Shown: positions 9,760 through 19,742 of the stretch, in pieces | Position numbering within the stretch: position 1 is the first letter of the stretch | How the letters are laid out: each line of letters opens with the position of its first letter | Origin: Bog-756 sp963835465 | GTDB taxonomy: Bacteria; Actinomycetota; Acidimicrobiia; Acidimicrobiales; RAAP-2 | Assembly (NCBI GenBank): GCA_963835465.1 | Contig: CAWIFR010000002.1 | Location: 372,001 to 436,000 of the forward strand | Reading direction: 5' to 3' | Length of the DNA: 64,000 nt | The notes under the pieces: generated by a model | What the model was told of the DNA's origin: nothing | What the model saw: the letters and a program-made list of their open reading frames with translations, nothing else | The model's database searches: none | Position numbers and translations under genes: made by a program

Positions 9760-9783
9760 GTAGTATACCGGTCGGTCGGTACA
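9760..9783. promoter_or_regulatory. Operator-like site 3 (divergent promoter)
   Basis: Contains TACCGGTCGGTCGGTA, a near-palindrome with outer arms TACCG/CGGTA, ending in CGGTCGGTACA as in sites 1 and 2. GTATAC overlaps its left side, as it also occurs at site 1. It is centred 27 nt from the SDR ATG (9799) and about 56 nt from the E1 alpha ATG (9716), so binding could block both promoters. Confidence 0.55.
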
Positions 9784-9798
9784 ACAAAGGGAACAGCG

Positions 9799-10578
9799 AT
9801 GATCGGTGAAATCGAGATCCCCGGATCCTTTCCCAGTCCCGGCGCGGTCTCGGGCAAACGGGTCGTGATCACCGGCGCCAGCCGGGGCCTGGGCGCCCTG
9901 CTCGCTCATGCGTTCTCCGGGGCCGGCGCCTCGGTAGCGCTGGTTGCTCGCACGGAGAGGGACCTGAAGGCCGTGGCCGAGGCACTTCCGGGATCGTCAC
10001 TCGTACTGAGCGGCGACGTGACCGACGAGGACTTCAACGAAGGGGTGGCCGATGCCACGGTCGCGGAATGGGGCGGCGTCGACGCCTGGATCTGCAACGC
10101 AGGAATTTCTCCGACGGTGGGCGGTCCACTCCAGACAGAGGCTGCGGTTTGGCGGCGGATCCTCGAAGTCAACCTGACCGGTGCCTTCCTCGGCGCCCGG
10201 GCGGCGGCCCGGGTGATGGGTGACGGTGGCCGGCTCATCTTCACTGGCTCCGTCCTCGGGGAGCGGCCCCGCAAGGGGCTGGCTGCCTATAGCGCCTCCA
10301 AGGCCGGCCTGGTCGGTGTGGCCAAGAGCTTGGCGCTGGACCTGGCCGCCGCCGGTATCACCGTCAATGTGGTGGCCCCCGGATGGTTCGACTCGCCACT
10401 CGCCGACAGCTGGAAGAGCAATCCGAAGCTCTCAGCTGCCATCACCGGGCACACGGCTCAGCGGCGTTGGGGCGCGCCAGCTGAACTGGCCGGTGCCTAT
10501 CAGTTCCTGGTCTCTGACGCCTCTGCATTTGTCACCGGCACGGTGTTCAGCGTCGATGGCGGATACTTGCTGGTATGA
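9799..10578 (+). CDS. SDR family oxidoreductase
   Basis: Intact 259-residue NAD(P)-dependent dehydrogenase/reductase. It has VVITGASRGLGALLA (TGxxxGxG), DAWICNAGIS (the NAG motif, here preceded by C), LIFTGSVLGERP with the catalytic Ser, and YSASKAGLVGVAKSLALDL (YxxxK). The C-terminal FVTGTVFSVDGGYLLV is typical of the FabG-like group. It overlaps the next gene by 4 nt (ATGA), indicating translational coupling. Transcription is expected from the promoter carrying operator site 3. Confidence 0.9.
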   Translation: MIGEIEIPGSFPSPGAVSGKRVVITGASRGLGALLAHAFSGAGASVALVARTERDLKAVAEALPGSSLVLSGDVTDEDFNEGVADATVAEWGGVDAWICNAGISPTVGGPLQTEAAVWRRILEVNLTGAFLGARAAARVMGDGGRLIFTGSVLGERPRKGLAAYSASKAGLVGVAKSLALDLAAAGITVNVVAPGWFDSPLADSWKSNPKLSAAITGHTAQRRWGAPAELAGAYQFLVSDASAFVTGTVFSVDGGYLLV

Positions 10579-11321
10579 GCGAGCCTCGACGGATCGTGGC
10601 CATCACGGGTGCCGGTGGTGCGCTCGGTGCGGCCGTATCGAATCGGCTGGCGGGCGAGCCCTCCACTGACTTGGTGCTCAGCGACGTCAGCGAATCATCG
10701 CTCGAAGCGACCCTCGCGGGTCTCCCCGCAGCCGACGGGTCGGTGGTGACGAAGCTCGCCGACGTCAGCGAGTTTTCCGAGGTGGAATCCGTGGTCTCCT
10801 TGGCCGTCGACCGTTTTGGCCATCTCGACGTTCTGATCAGCAATGCCGGAGTTCTGGCCCCCAACGGTCGGATCCACAATCTGAGCACCGAAGATTGGGA
10901 GCGTGCCTTTCGGATCAACGTTCTTGGCGCCGTCAACGGTATCCGTGCTGCGGTCGCCGTGATGCGCCGGCAAGGTTCTGGATCGATCGTGCTCACCGCA
11001 TCTGTCGCCGGCCTGACGGCGTGGTCGCATGCCGCTCCTTACTGCGCGACGAAGGCCGCGGTGATCCAGTTGGCCAAGGTCGCAGCTGTCGAATACGCCC
11101 GCGACGGGATCCGGGTCAACTGCGTCTGTCCGGGTACGTTCCTGTCTGCGATCCATACGGACCTACCGCCCGAGGCTCTTCAGGCCATGGCCGAACGACA
11201 CCCTCTCGGGCTTGGATCGGCTGCTGACATCGCCGGCGCCTACTCCTACCTGGCCAGCGATGCCTCGACCTGGACGACCGGATCGGCGATCGTCGTCGAC
11301 GGCGGATATTCTGCCCCGTGA
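10575..11321 (+). CDS. SDR family oxidoreductase (second)
   Basis: A 248-residue classical SDR with the cofactor motif IVAITGAGGALGAAV, DVLISNAGVLAPNG, IVLTASVAGLTAWSHAAPYCATK (Ser, Tyr and Lys of the active site) and a C-terminal TTGSAIVVDGGYSAP. It overlaps the upstream SDR by 4 nt. It is clearly diverged from that gene, so the pair may act on successive intermediates rather than being redundant. It converges on the TetR gene with a 6-nt gap. Confidence 0.9.
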   Translation: MSEPRRIVAITGAGGALGAAVSNRLAGEPSTDLVLSDVSESSLEATLAGLPAADGSVVTKLADVSEFSEVESVVSLAVDRFGHLDVLISNAGVLAPNGRIHNLSTEDWERAFRINVLGAVNGIRAAVAVMRRQGSGSIVLTASVAGLTAWSHAAPYCATKAAVIQLAKVAAVEYARDGIRVNCVCPGTFLSAIHTDLPPEALQAMAERHPLGLGSAADIAGAYSYLASDASTWTTGSAIVVDGGYSAP

Positions 11322-11327
11322 ATGGGA

Positions 11328-11960
11328 CTACTCGTTGGCGTGGAGGTCCGGATTGCTGATGCCGTGCATGAAAATGTCAGCAAAGGGCTTGGCCACGTCC
11401 CTGGCCGACAGCGGCCCGCCCGCTTTGAGCCAGAGGTAGGTGTAGTTGTGCATGCCGAGCCAAGCCATGGCGGTGAGTCTCGGGTCCATCTCACGGAACT
11501 CTCCCGAATCGACCCCGGCCTGCAGCACGGCCTCGACCCGTCGTTCGTACTCTCGACGCCGCTTTCGGAACTGTTCGGCCCGTTCACCAGTGAGGGCGGG
11601 GAACTCGTGCAGGAAGACCCAGACATGGTCCGGGTATCGGTGGATCACGTCGAGCAGCTCATCACCCAGCATGGCCAACTGCTCCGAAGGAGAGCCGCCG
11701 GCCTGGGCGACGCGCTCGGCACCGAGCATCACCTCGTCCATCACCCGGTCGTGGATAGCGGCCAGCAGCTCCTCCTTGGAGCCGATGTAGTGGTACAAGG
11801 CGCCTTTTCCAAGGTCGTTCGCCGCGCAGAGCTCCATGATGCCTGTGGCGTGGTAGCCCCGTCGAGCGAAGACGGGAGCTGACGTGTCGATGATCACCTC
11901 GCGTCGCGCCTGCCAATTGGCCCTGCGTGGGGACCCACCGGCTGATTGCGTCCGTACCAT
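11328..11960 (-). CDS. TetR/AcrR family transcriptional regulator
   Basis: A 210-residue dimeric repressor type. The N-terminal DNA-binding domain shows FARRGYHATGIMELCAAND followed by LGKGALYHYIGSKEELLAAI, a typical TetR helix-turn-helix. The C-terminal half is an all-helical ligand and dimer domain. As the only local regulator it is the best candidate to bind the three operator-like sites in this cluster. No such site is visible in its own 102-bp upstream region, so it may not autoregulate. Ligand unknown; an acyl-CoA intermediate is a reasonable guess. Confidence 0.9.
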   Translation of the reverse strand: MVRTQSAGGSPRRANWQARREVIIDTSAPVFARRGYHATGIMELCAANDLGKGALYHYIGSKEELLAAIHDRVMDEVMLGAERVAQAGGSPSEQLAMLGDELLDVIHRYPDHVWVFLHEFPALTGERAEQFRKRRREYERRVEAVLQAGVDSGEFREMDPRLTAMAWLGMHNYTYLWLKAGGPLSARDVAKPFADIFMHGISNPDLHANE

Positions 11961-12062
11961 TGGCTGCGAGGTTAGCGGGCCACCTGCCCGGAAGGCCGCT
12001 TCGGAGCGGTGTGCTCACGACACAGGCTCTGGGTCCCGGCTCGATCTGGTGAAGGGTGCTCC

Positions 12063-13604
12063 ATGAGCTCTGGACATCTCATGGAGCCGGACATGAACTG
12101 GTTCGCCGTACTCGCTCATCACGCGATCCGTACTCCGGAGAAGGCGATCACCGTGTTCGAGGGCGAGGTGACCACCTATGGCCAGATGGCCGAGCGGGCC
12201 GTTGCTTTGGCTGACGGTCTTGCCCGACGCGGGGTCGGTCCTGGTGATGTCGTGGCGCTGCTCTCGTACAACTGCCCCGAGTACCTGGAGGTGATCTTTG
12301 CCGCCAACTATCTCGGGGCGATCGCCATGCCCATCAACTGGCGGCTCGCCGCACCGGAGGTGAGGTACATCCTCGGACACTCAGGGGCCTCCGCGATCGT
12401 CTGCGACCAACCACTGGTCGGCGTCGCCGACGAGGCCATCAGGGGCCCGGAGCAGGGACTGGTGCGAATGAGCATTTCGGCGGTGGATGCGGACCACTGG
12501 ACCACCCTCGCTGATCTTCGCTCTGAGTTGGGCGGCATGGCGCATGCTCCGATGGCGGCCGACGATGTCCACCGTCTGATGTACACCTCGGGGACCACCG
12601 GTCGGCCCAAGGGGGCCATGATCACTCACGCCAACCTGGCTTGGAAGAACCTCGCTCACATCATCGAGTTCGGCTTCACGAGTTCGGACCTCGGACTTGC
12701 CTGTGGCCCCCTCTACCATGTCGGCGCGCTCGACCTCACCACCACGTCGCTGATCGCGGCCGGAGCCACCACGATCATCCATCGTGGGTTCGACGCACCG
12801 GAGGTGGTGGATGAACTGGAGCGATCGGGAGTGACGACCGTCTGGCTGGCCCCTGCCATGGTCAGCGCCATCATGGCGCTGCCTGGCATCGAACAGCGTG
12901 ACCTGTCATCCGTGCGGGTCGTTATCAACGGCGGCGAGAAGATGCCCATACCGCTCATCGAGCGGCTCCAGGCCACATTCCCGTCGGCGTGGTTCGCCGA
13001 TGCGTATGGCCTCACCGAGACGGTGTCTGGCGACACCTTTCTCGATCGGCACAGCATGATCACCAAGCTCGGGAGCGTCGGTCGTCCCTGCATGTACCTC
13101 GAGCTCGATATCTGGGATGAGGAGGGACGATCGATGGCGGCGGGGGACCGAGGGGAAGTTGTCCTGCGGGGGCCGAAGGTGTTCAAGGGCTACTGGAGAG
13201 ACGCCGACGCGACTGCGGCAGCGTTCGCCGGGGGTTGGTTCCATACCGGGGATGTGGGAGTTCGGGACGAAGACAACTACCTCTACATCGTCGATCGTTT
13301 CAAGGACATGATCGTCTCGGGCGGTGAGAACATCGCCAGTTCGGAGATCGAGCGGGTGCTCTATGAACATGACGCCGTGCTCGAAGTGGCCGTTGTCGGT
13401 CGCCCGGATGACCGATGGGGTGAGGTCCCTGTGGCCTTCGTCGTCTTGCGCCCTGGGAGTCCAGCAACGCCTGACGAACTTCTCGACCACTGTCATGCCC
13501 AGCTGGCCCGTTTCAAAGTCCCCAAATCGATCACGTTTCTCGACGCGCTCCCGCGCAACCCGTCGGGGAAGGTTCTGAAGCGCGAGCTTCGAGCTTCTGA
13601 CTGA
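12063..13604 (+). CDS. Acyl-CoA synthetase / AMP-dependent ligase
   Basis: A 513-residue ANL-superfamily enzyme activating a carboxylate to its CoA thioester through an acyl-AMP. Core motifs are MYTSGTTGRPKGAMITHANL (A3), WFADAYGLTETVSGD (A5), GGWFHTGDVGVRDEDNYLYI (A7), VDRFKDMIVSGGENI (A8) and the C-terminal PRNPSGKVLKREL with the catalytic Lys. ATG 12063 is chosen because GAAGG lies 8-12 nt upstream; the frame extends to 12009 without support. It is divergent from the TetR gene. It probably feeds a catabolic acid into the acyl-CoA dehydrogenase steps encoded at 6.6 kb. Confidence 0.92.
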   Translation: MSSGHLMEPDMNWFAVLAHHAIRTPEKAITVFEGEVTTYGQMAERAVALADGLARRGVGPGDVVALLSYNCPEYLEVIFAANYLGAIAMPINWRLAAPEVRYILGHSGASAIVCDQPLVGVADEAIRGPEQGLVRMSISAVDADHWTTLADLRSELGGMAHAPMAADDVHRLMYTSGTTGRPKGAMITHANLAWKNLAHIIEFGFTSSDLGLACGPLYHVGALDLTTTSLIAAGATTIIHRGFDAPEVVDELERSGVTTVWLAPAMVSAIMALPGIEQRDLSSVRVVINGGEKMPIPLIERLQATFPSAWFADAYGLTETVSGDTFLDRHSMITKLGSVGRPCMYLELDIWDEEGRSMAAGDRGEVVLRGPKVFKGYWRDADATAAAFAGGWFHTGDVGVRDEDNYLYIVDRFKDMIVSGGENIASSEIERVLYEHDAVLEVAVVGRPDDRWGEVPVAFVVLRPGSPATPDELLDHCHAQLARFKVPKSITFLDALPRNPSGKVLKRELRASD

Positions 13605-14210
13605 GCTCGCCGATTCGGCCTGATGTCGGGCGCACGGGGCCCGACCTGGGCCGGCCCGGCTGCACGGCAACGAGCGCCACCGATGGCGACCGCTTCGCGG
13701 GTGCGGCGTCCTACGAGTCGGTCACCCGATGGGCGGGCCGTCCAGGCCGAGCTTGCAGGCTCGATGACATCGCTCAACTGCTGGCGGCGAGCGAAGGCGG
13801 CGCGTGCCGCCATAGGTCGCGTTGAGCACTTGGCACCCTCTGCAGATTCCAGGACCGGGAGCCCACCACCTGCGCCACTGCGCTCGGGTACTCAAGGTCA
13901 ACCCCTTCCACCGACCGGCCGTCGACAGACAATCGACGGGTGGTACTGCCGATGATCGGTCTAGTCATGATCGCCGTCGTTGGTGCGATCCCACGGTGAC
14001 CCCGGATGCTGTCTTCCGCAGTCGCTCGCGGGCGTCCTCGACTACGGGGGTGTTGGCAAAGTTCTCTCCCGGGCCGGCTCGCTGTGTCCCTACCCGGGAG
14101 CCAAGGCTGGCAATCCTCTGGGACGGGGGGACGGAGGCGATTCGGGGTCGTGCAGCCGCGCCGACATCGGGGCGACGGACTACTCTGGCCTCTCGCTTCG
14201 GTCGCGGGAA
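13605..14210. other. Intergenic, no gene recognised
   Basis: About 600 bp between the ligase and the phosphatase stop. Several open frames exist on both strands, but none has a ribosome site, family motif or plausible composition. The stretch ACCGACCGG at about 13910 resembles part of the operator block but lacks the rest. Confidence 0.5.
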
Positions 14211-16127
14211 TCAGTGTGCTGGCAGAGCGGGGGAATCCAGGACCCGAACGGCCAGGACGACAACGTCATCTCTTGGAGCGGAGGGCAGCATGTGCTCGAC
14301 GACCTGAGCGCATGCCTCCGACGAAGTACTGGTGCGGAGGCCGGCGAAGACGGTGGTGAGCCGGTCTACTCCGACGTCTACGATTTCTCCTCTGCGCTCT
14401 ACGAGGCCATCGGTGTACAGGAGGAGCGTGTCCTCGGCGCCCAATGCCATTGAGCGCTCCCGGCGCGGGTGGTCGGAACCGACCCCAAGGAGCAGGTCAG
14501 GCGTAGTAGGCATGACAACGACCTCCCCGCCCGCGTGCTTCAGGAGGGGTGGGAGGTGCCCGGCGTTGGCCCACCGCACCGTGAACCCACCGACCGTCTC
14601 GGCCCGGACCTCTGCAACCAGGAGTGTGGCCAGCACCCGCAGGTCCAGTGCGGCAATGGATTCGTCGAGCAGGTCGAGAAGACGGGATGGACCGTGTTCT
14701 CCGGCGAGGGCGAGACCGCGAAAGAGGTTTCGCAACTGGGCCATTCCTGCCGCAGCATCTCCGTCGTGCCCAGCGACGTCGCCCACCAGTAGCAGGGTCG
14801 AGCCGCTCTTGGTCGTGAACGCGTCGTACCAGTCGCCCCCAACCTGCATTGCCTCCGCGGCGGGTACGTAGTGCATGCCGATGTCGAGCAGATCCGAAGT
14901 GGGTGAGGAGGTGAGGAGACTGCGTTGTATCGACTCGACCATCTGCTCGAGCTGCTTGGCATTTTCCAGATTGAGGAGAGTCATCTGGATTCGCTCGACC
15001 ACCTGGGCACATTGCGCAGCGATTGCCTCGATCAAGCCGAGCTCGTCCTCAGCGATATCGCGTTCTTCCCGCCAGGAGACGGCCATGGATCCCAGCAACC
15101 GTCCCCTGACTCGAAGGGGGACGTATGCCCAGGCGTGCCGGCCAGTGTCCTCGTAGACCTGAGCCATCGCCGGCAAAAAGGCGATGCCGTCCTCCCGGGT
15201 CGGAAAGATCAATCGTTCGCCTGTCCGGGCCACGTGTCGTCCGGGCCACGGACTGTCAAAGGGAGCTCGCTCGTACTTCGCCCTCGCCTCTTCATCGAGG
15301 CGATCACTCAAGTAGACGCGCAGTTCGTGCTGGTCTCGGATGATGAGGGCTCCACCGTCTGCCCCCAAGATGGGGAACGCCTTGTCGAAGACGAGGCGGG
15401 TCAATCCCTCGAACGAATCGACACCCACCATGTCGATGGCTGCCGAAGCCAATTGCCCTAGCCGGTCGCGGATGAAGTGCTCCGACTCCTGGAGTACCTC
15501 GAGTTCGCGGACTCTGGCCTCTGCCTCGATTCTCAGAGCATCTGCCTCCACTGCGAGGCGCTCTTCGCGCTCGGCCCGTGCCCTGAGCGCATCGGTTACG
15601 TCGAGTCCGGTGGCTACGATGTAGGCCGCTCCAGCGTGGGTACCGTGGTCGACCACGGGATGCAGCGCCAAATCGACCATCCGAACGCTTCCGTCCCCGA
15701 GGAAGTATCGGGTTGTCGTCCGAAGCGAATTTCCAGACGCTATGACTTGGTCGCACCAACGCCGGATGGTCGCGGCCAGATCCGGATCTGGTTGCCACCA
15801 GCCGCCCTCCCAAAACGGCCTACCGATGATGTCCTCTCGAACTAGTCCACAGCCTTCGATCGACACCTGGTTTCCATCCAGCACCCGTCCGTCCCGATCG
15901 AGCAGACCCGAGAAGAGAAGTGGTGTGTCGTACAGGGCGAGGAACCACCACCTGCCGATCTCTGGGCTTATCGAGAGTCGAGCCGAGCCCCGGGATCCAG
16001 CGTCACTTGGAACCCAATGTTCTTCCCCGCCGTACCTAGTGGGCACGTGTTCGCAGGCTCTCGTGGCCGACAATGGTTCGAGAGGATTCCACTGCAGTGA
16101 GGGTCGTATCCCCCCCATGCGCTGCAT
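14211..16127 (-). CDS. PAS-GAF-PP2C serine/threonine phosphatase (RsbU/SpoIIE type)
   Basis: A 638-residue sensor phosphatase. In order: a PAS domain (about residues 65-180, LLDRDGRVLDGNQVSIEGCG), a charged coiled coil (about 180-215, RAEREERLAVEADALRIEAE), a GAF domain (about 220-365) and a PP2C/SpoIIE phosphatase (about 390-635). Metal and catalytic signatures are VGGDWYDAF, LLVGDVAGHDGDAAAGMAQL, WANAGHLPPLL, LLYTDGLVERRGE and PRDDVVVLAVRV. In this family the enzyme dephosphorylates an anti-anti-sigma factor and so adjusts an alternative sigma factor. No cognate partner is adjacent. The frame is intact over nearly 2 kb. Confidence 0.92.
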   Translation of the reverse strand: MQRMGGIRPSLQWNPLEPLSATRACEHVPTRYGGEEHWVPSDAGSRGSARLSISPEIGRWWFLALYDTPLLFSGLLDRDGRVLDGNQVSIEGCGLVREDIIGRPFWEGGWWQPDPDLAATIRRWCDQVIASGNSLRTTTRYFLGDGSVRMVDLALHPVVDHGTHAGAAYIVATGLDVTDALRARAEREERLAVEADALRIEAEARVRELEVLQESEHFIRDRLGQLASAAIDMVGVDSFEGLTRLVFDKAFPILGADGGALIIRDQHELRVYLSDRLDEEARAKYERAPFDSPWPGRHVARTGERLIFPTREDGIAFLPAMAQVYEDTGRHAWAYVPLRVRGRLLGSMAVSWREERDIAEDELGLIEAIAAQCAQVVERIQMTLLNLENAKQLEQMVESIQRSLLTSSPTSDLLDIGMHYVPAAEAMQVGGDWYDAFTTKSGSTLLLVGDVAGHDGDAAAGMAQLRNLFRGLALAGEHGPSRLLDLLDESIAALDLRVLATLLVAEVRAETVGGFTVRWANAGHLPPLLKHAGGEVVVMPTTPDLLLGVGSDHPRRERSMALGAEDTLLLYTDGLVERRGEIVDVGVDRLTTVFAGLRTSTSSEACAQVVEHMLPSAPRDDVVVLAVRVLDSPALPAH

Positions 16128-16394
16128 CCGCCCGGCGATGACTCCGTGCGACGGTCACGGCTTGATCGGTGGTGGTCGCAGACCAGGATCTGCGGCTGAT
16201 GATCGGCCTGGGGGCACGTGCTGCTCGCCTGGCGTAGCCCGGGATGGTCCTCCAAACTCCAATGACATGTCCGTCGTCTCCTTCATGGATACTCGGGTGA
16301 TCACCGTTTTGGTCGGTCAGGCCAGGGAAACTACCGTTTCGCTGCGTTGGTGGCAATGTTCCGGGAGACTTCCCTTGCCCACCTGGGCACTGCG

Positions 16395-16871
16395 ATGAGT
16401 TTCGAGATTGATGCTCATTCGGCTCCGTACACGCCCATTAGCGCGGGGCACGCCACCCCGATGAGTACCGGAATGAAGGTGCCTGCCGGGTTACAAGGGC
16501 TGCACGACGCTGTGGCGCCACTTCGATCTGAGCGGCGCTACTGGCTGGTGGGCCCCGACGGGCTGTTCACGTTTGGTGACGCCGACCTCTATGGCTTTGT
16601 TCCCGGGATCGGACTTGGACCGGCCGGAACCAGCGTGGATGACATCTCAACGCTCCCATTGTGGGGGCAGTTCCCTCGACCGACACAAGGGCCACTTCAT
16701 GGTGGGCTCCGACGGGGAGTGTTCGCCTTCGGTGATGCCCAGTACGAAGGATCGTGTCCGGGCATAGGTGGTTGCTCGGGTCAGGCGGTAGCCGTCGCCC
16801 CCGACGAGAATGGACACGGCTACTGGGAGGTGGGCCGGAAGTGGCGTCGACTGGTTTCGATCCGAAACTGA
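16395..16871 (+). pseudogene. Remnant of a GYWLVA-repeat protein
   Basis: Encodes RYWLVGPDGLFTFGDADLYG, GVFAFGDAQYEGS and GYWEVG, the same roughly 40-residue unit as in the two large secreted proteins at 34-37 kb. Only about three units are seen. The frame changes inside (near 16690) and there is no signal peptide or full repeat array. ATG 16395 is a possible start. Either a decayed copy or a short frameshifted gene. Confidence 0.5.
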
Positions 16872-16928
16872 CCGCTGCCGGCTCCTCGCAACTAGCGCAG
16901 CACGCCTGACCGCAGTGGTCTGGGGTCT

Positions 16929-19742
16929 TCAGCCTTGTGAGGACTGCTGGCTCTCGGCCGCAGTCAACGGTGTCACTTCGGCGTGGTGGGCCATACGCAG
17001 TAGTGCGCCAGCGTTCTGGCAGTCGCCACACACGCCCCAGACCCGGAGGTTCCCGTCGTCGTCCAGTGTTGAGATCCGGTCCGGTGATGCGAAAGCGATG
17101 AGCGATGTGCCACTCGGATCGGTCTGGCTCCTGAGGAGCCGTCCGTCTTTGGTGCTCCACGTCTGGACGTCGCCGCTGACCGAGGTGGTCACGATGTAGT
17201 GGTCATCGGGACTGTAGGCGATGTCAGTCAGCCCGGCGCTGCCGATTAGCTGGAAGAGCCGCCGCCCTGAGCGCAAGTCGAAGATGTTGGCAATACCGTC
17301 CCAGGAGGAGACGGCTAGCTGAGATCCCTTGGCGTTGAGGGCCAGCGCCGAGGCCCGGCCGCCGGAGTTGAGCAGGAGCGGTGGCGAGTGGTCGCCCAAG
17401 TCGATCCTCCAGATGTGACCGCAGAAGTCGAGCAGCACGTCGACGGTGCCGTTCGTGTTGGTCGTTGCATTGTTGACGCCGCACACCGCCGTGGTCGGGG
17501 TGGCAAAGAGCCGGTTGACCGTGGCGTGGCCGGTGAGCAAGTCGTAGGTGCGTAGCAGCGCACCTTTGGTGGTCGCCCCAGCCAAGGCCAGCTCGAGGTA
17601 GCGCCCATTGTCGCTCATGCCCATGAAGGCGGGGGTGACGGTCCCCACCGGGCCGATGGGGACATCGGCGAGCGTCCGGACGGGGTGCAGGTGGGCCCCC
17701 TCCGACACGGTGACCGTCCACGTGGGACCCGAGCCGTTTGGTGCCGCCACGGCGACGGCCGCTCCCGAGGTGGCGACGATGGCGTTGGGATCGGTACTGA
17801 GGTCGTGGTGCTCGATCAATGAACCTCCCGGCCACGCCCAGGTCGCCCACTGGCACGACGGCACGCAGGTTCCCGCGTCGGACATGAGGACCCCCCAGAA
17901 CGTATGGGCGCTCCAGGCGAGCGAAGCCGGGGCGAGCGCTCCGGTGTCCAGCCCGAACGATGCCAGGCCCGGGCCGGTCGCCCTGTAATGCGCTCGGATC
18001 CGTCCAAAGAGGACGCCAGGACGCTCGTGGCGTCGGGGCTGAAGGACACCGCGTCGAGGTCGGAGGTCTGACCGAGGAGCGGAGCCAGCTCATCCCCATG
18101 CGACACGGACCAAACGCTCCCCGCCCCGTCCGCCTCCCCGATGGCCAACCGGTCTCCGGTCTGACTGAAGGCCAAGGGTCGATGCCGATGACTCCGAAAT
18201 GGGCCAAGGTGGACTCCTGCGTCCATGTGGCTGTGTTCCACAACGTAACCACAGTGGTCCGGGCACTCGAGACCGTACTGTCGGCAACGGCCAGCGTGCT
18301 CCCGGCTGGATTGGCCGCTACCTCGAGGCCGTCGCCCGGAAGTCCCACGGTCAGTGTGCGGACCACCTGGCCCGTGGAGATGTCGACCACGATAAACGTC
18401 CCCGCTTGGGTTCCGAGCGCCATCTCCGAACCGTCGGCCACGAAGGCCACGCCGTCGAGGATGGGGAACGTGGTGCTCAGCACCCGACCGGTCCCGGCGT
18501 TCACCTTCCACAGCTCGATCTGGCCGGAGTCGGTCAGGACCGCCAGCTGGGAGCCGTCTTGGCTGAAGGCCATGACCCCGGGGCTGCCGGTGGCCACTGG
18601 ACCCGAAAGAGAGGCCGGGTTCAGCTGTCTGCTGACCGTGCCGGTCGACGGGTCGACAAGATCGATTTCCTTTGCCACAGCGACGGCGGCCAGGTTTTGG
18701 GCCGGGTCGAGGGCGAGCAAACACGAATTGCCCGGGCCAGGGTCTCGTGCCAGGCCACCATGCCGGTCGATGCCCAGTAGGCAGTCAGCTGGCCGCCTAC
18801 CGCTACGCGCAGAACCAGCGGCTCATCCGCGTCGAATCGGGCCACCGGCTGGCATTCCGTGGACGTCTTGGCAAGCGGTAGCGCTCGCTCGACGGTCGAG
18901 TGGTCGAGGGCCCGGCGCGCGGCGTATAGGGCGTCGGGTGTCGGCGACTCCTTCAGGGCCTTGCTGGCAACGAGGACTGACGTCTCGGGGTCCGTCGTGA
19001 GCAGGTTCTGGCTCTCGGCGGCCAGCGCCCGAGAGCTGGCAGTGGTCTCGGCGGTGATGGCCTGGCTCCGGGAGATAAGGGCGAAGACCAGCAGGGCGAT
19101 GGACACCGCTGCAATCGACAGTCCGCCCACGGCAAACCTCCGCTGGCGACGCAGGTTCGACTGCCGACTGGCCAGCAGATAGGAGCGCTGCAGTTCGGTC
19201 GGTGGCGGCTCAGCACCAGTCTGGGCCCCGGCCAGCCAACTCTCTGCGGCGGTGAGCTCACGGCCCCTGAGAAGAAAACTGCGGTCACGGCTCTCCCGGT
19301 CCCACTCGACCGCCTTTACCAACAACCTGGTGTGTTCCCTGCGGTATTCGAGATCGGTGTCGACGGCCACTACGACCCGATCGACGGAGCGCTCAAACTC
19401 GCTGTTGTCGAGGAACGGGATCCAGTTGCGCTCGGCGATGGCGGCGGGGATCTCGTCTTCGGGTACGACCTCGTGGAGGACGGGGACGATGCGCTTGCCG
19501 AGCGCAACGGCATAGTCCACCTCGTGCCCGCAGTAGGCCGACGAGAGAGAGGCCGGGCTGATGACGAAGACGAATGCTTCGGACGCTTCGATGGCCCGTC
19601 GGATGGCGTCGGGGAAGACTTCGCCGTCGGCAATCGTGTGTAGGTCCAGCCATACGTCTTTGCTGTGTGCAGCAAGCGCATCGCTCAGACGCTCGACGAA
19701 GGCGCTGTCCTGTCGCGAATAGGAGAGGAAGATGTCCGCCAC
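16929..19742 (-). CDS. TIR domain-transmembrane-WD40 protein (frameshifted)
   Basis: About 937 residues when three frame breaks (near 18700, 18170 and 17980) are bridged. The N-terminal TIR domain (residues 1-125) has VADIFLSYSRQDSAFVERL and SSAYCGHEVDYA; Glu74 in CGHE is at the NADase catalytic position of TIR enzymes. A single membrane helix follows (about 203-224, GGLSIAAVSIALLVFALI), flanked inside by RRQRR. Then come an ALAAESQNLLTTDPETSVL helical stretch and a WD40-like beta-propeller (about 285-930, for example YSPDDHYIVTTSVSGDVQTW). GTG 19742 has AAGGGTGGG about 7 nt upstream. The positive-inside rule would place the propeller outside the cell. It is divergent from the SLOG-cyclase gene. 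Confidence 0.8.

Noticed and set aside
13905..13925. Fourth operator-like site (ACCGACCGG)
   Set aside because: Only about 9 bp match, the shared GGTACA end is missing, and it is not in a divergent promoter.
13605..14210. Small genes in the gap after the acyl-CoA ligase
   Set aside because: Open frames on both strands are compositionally like antisense or random high-GC frames, with no ribosome site or motif.
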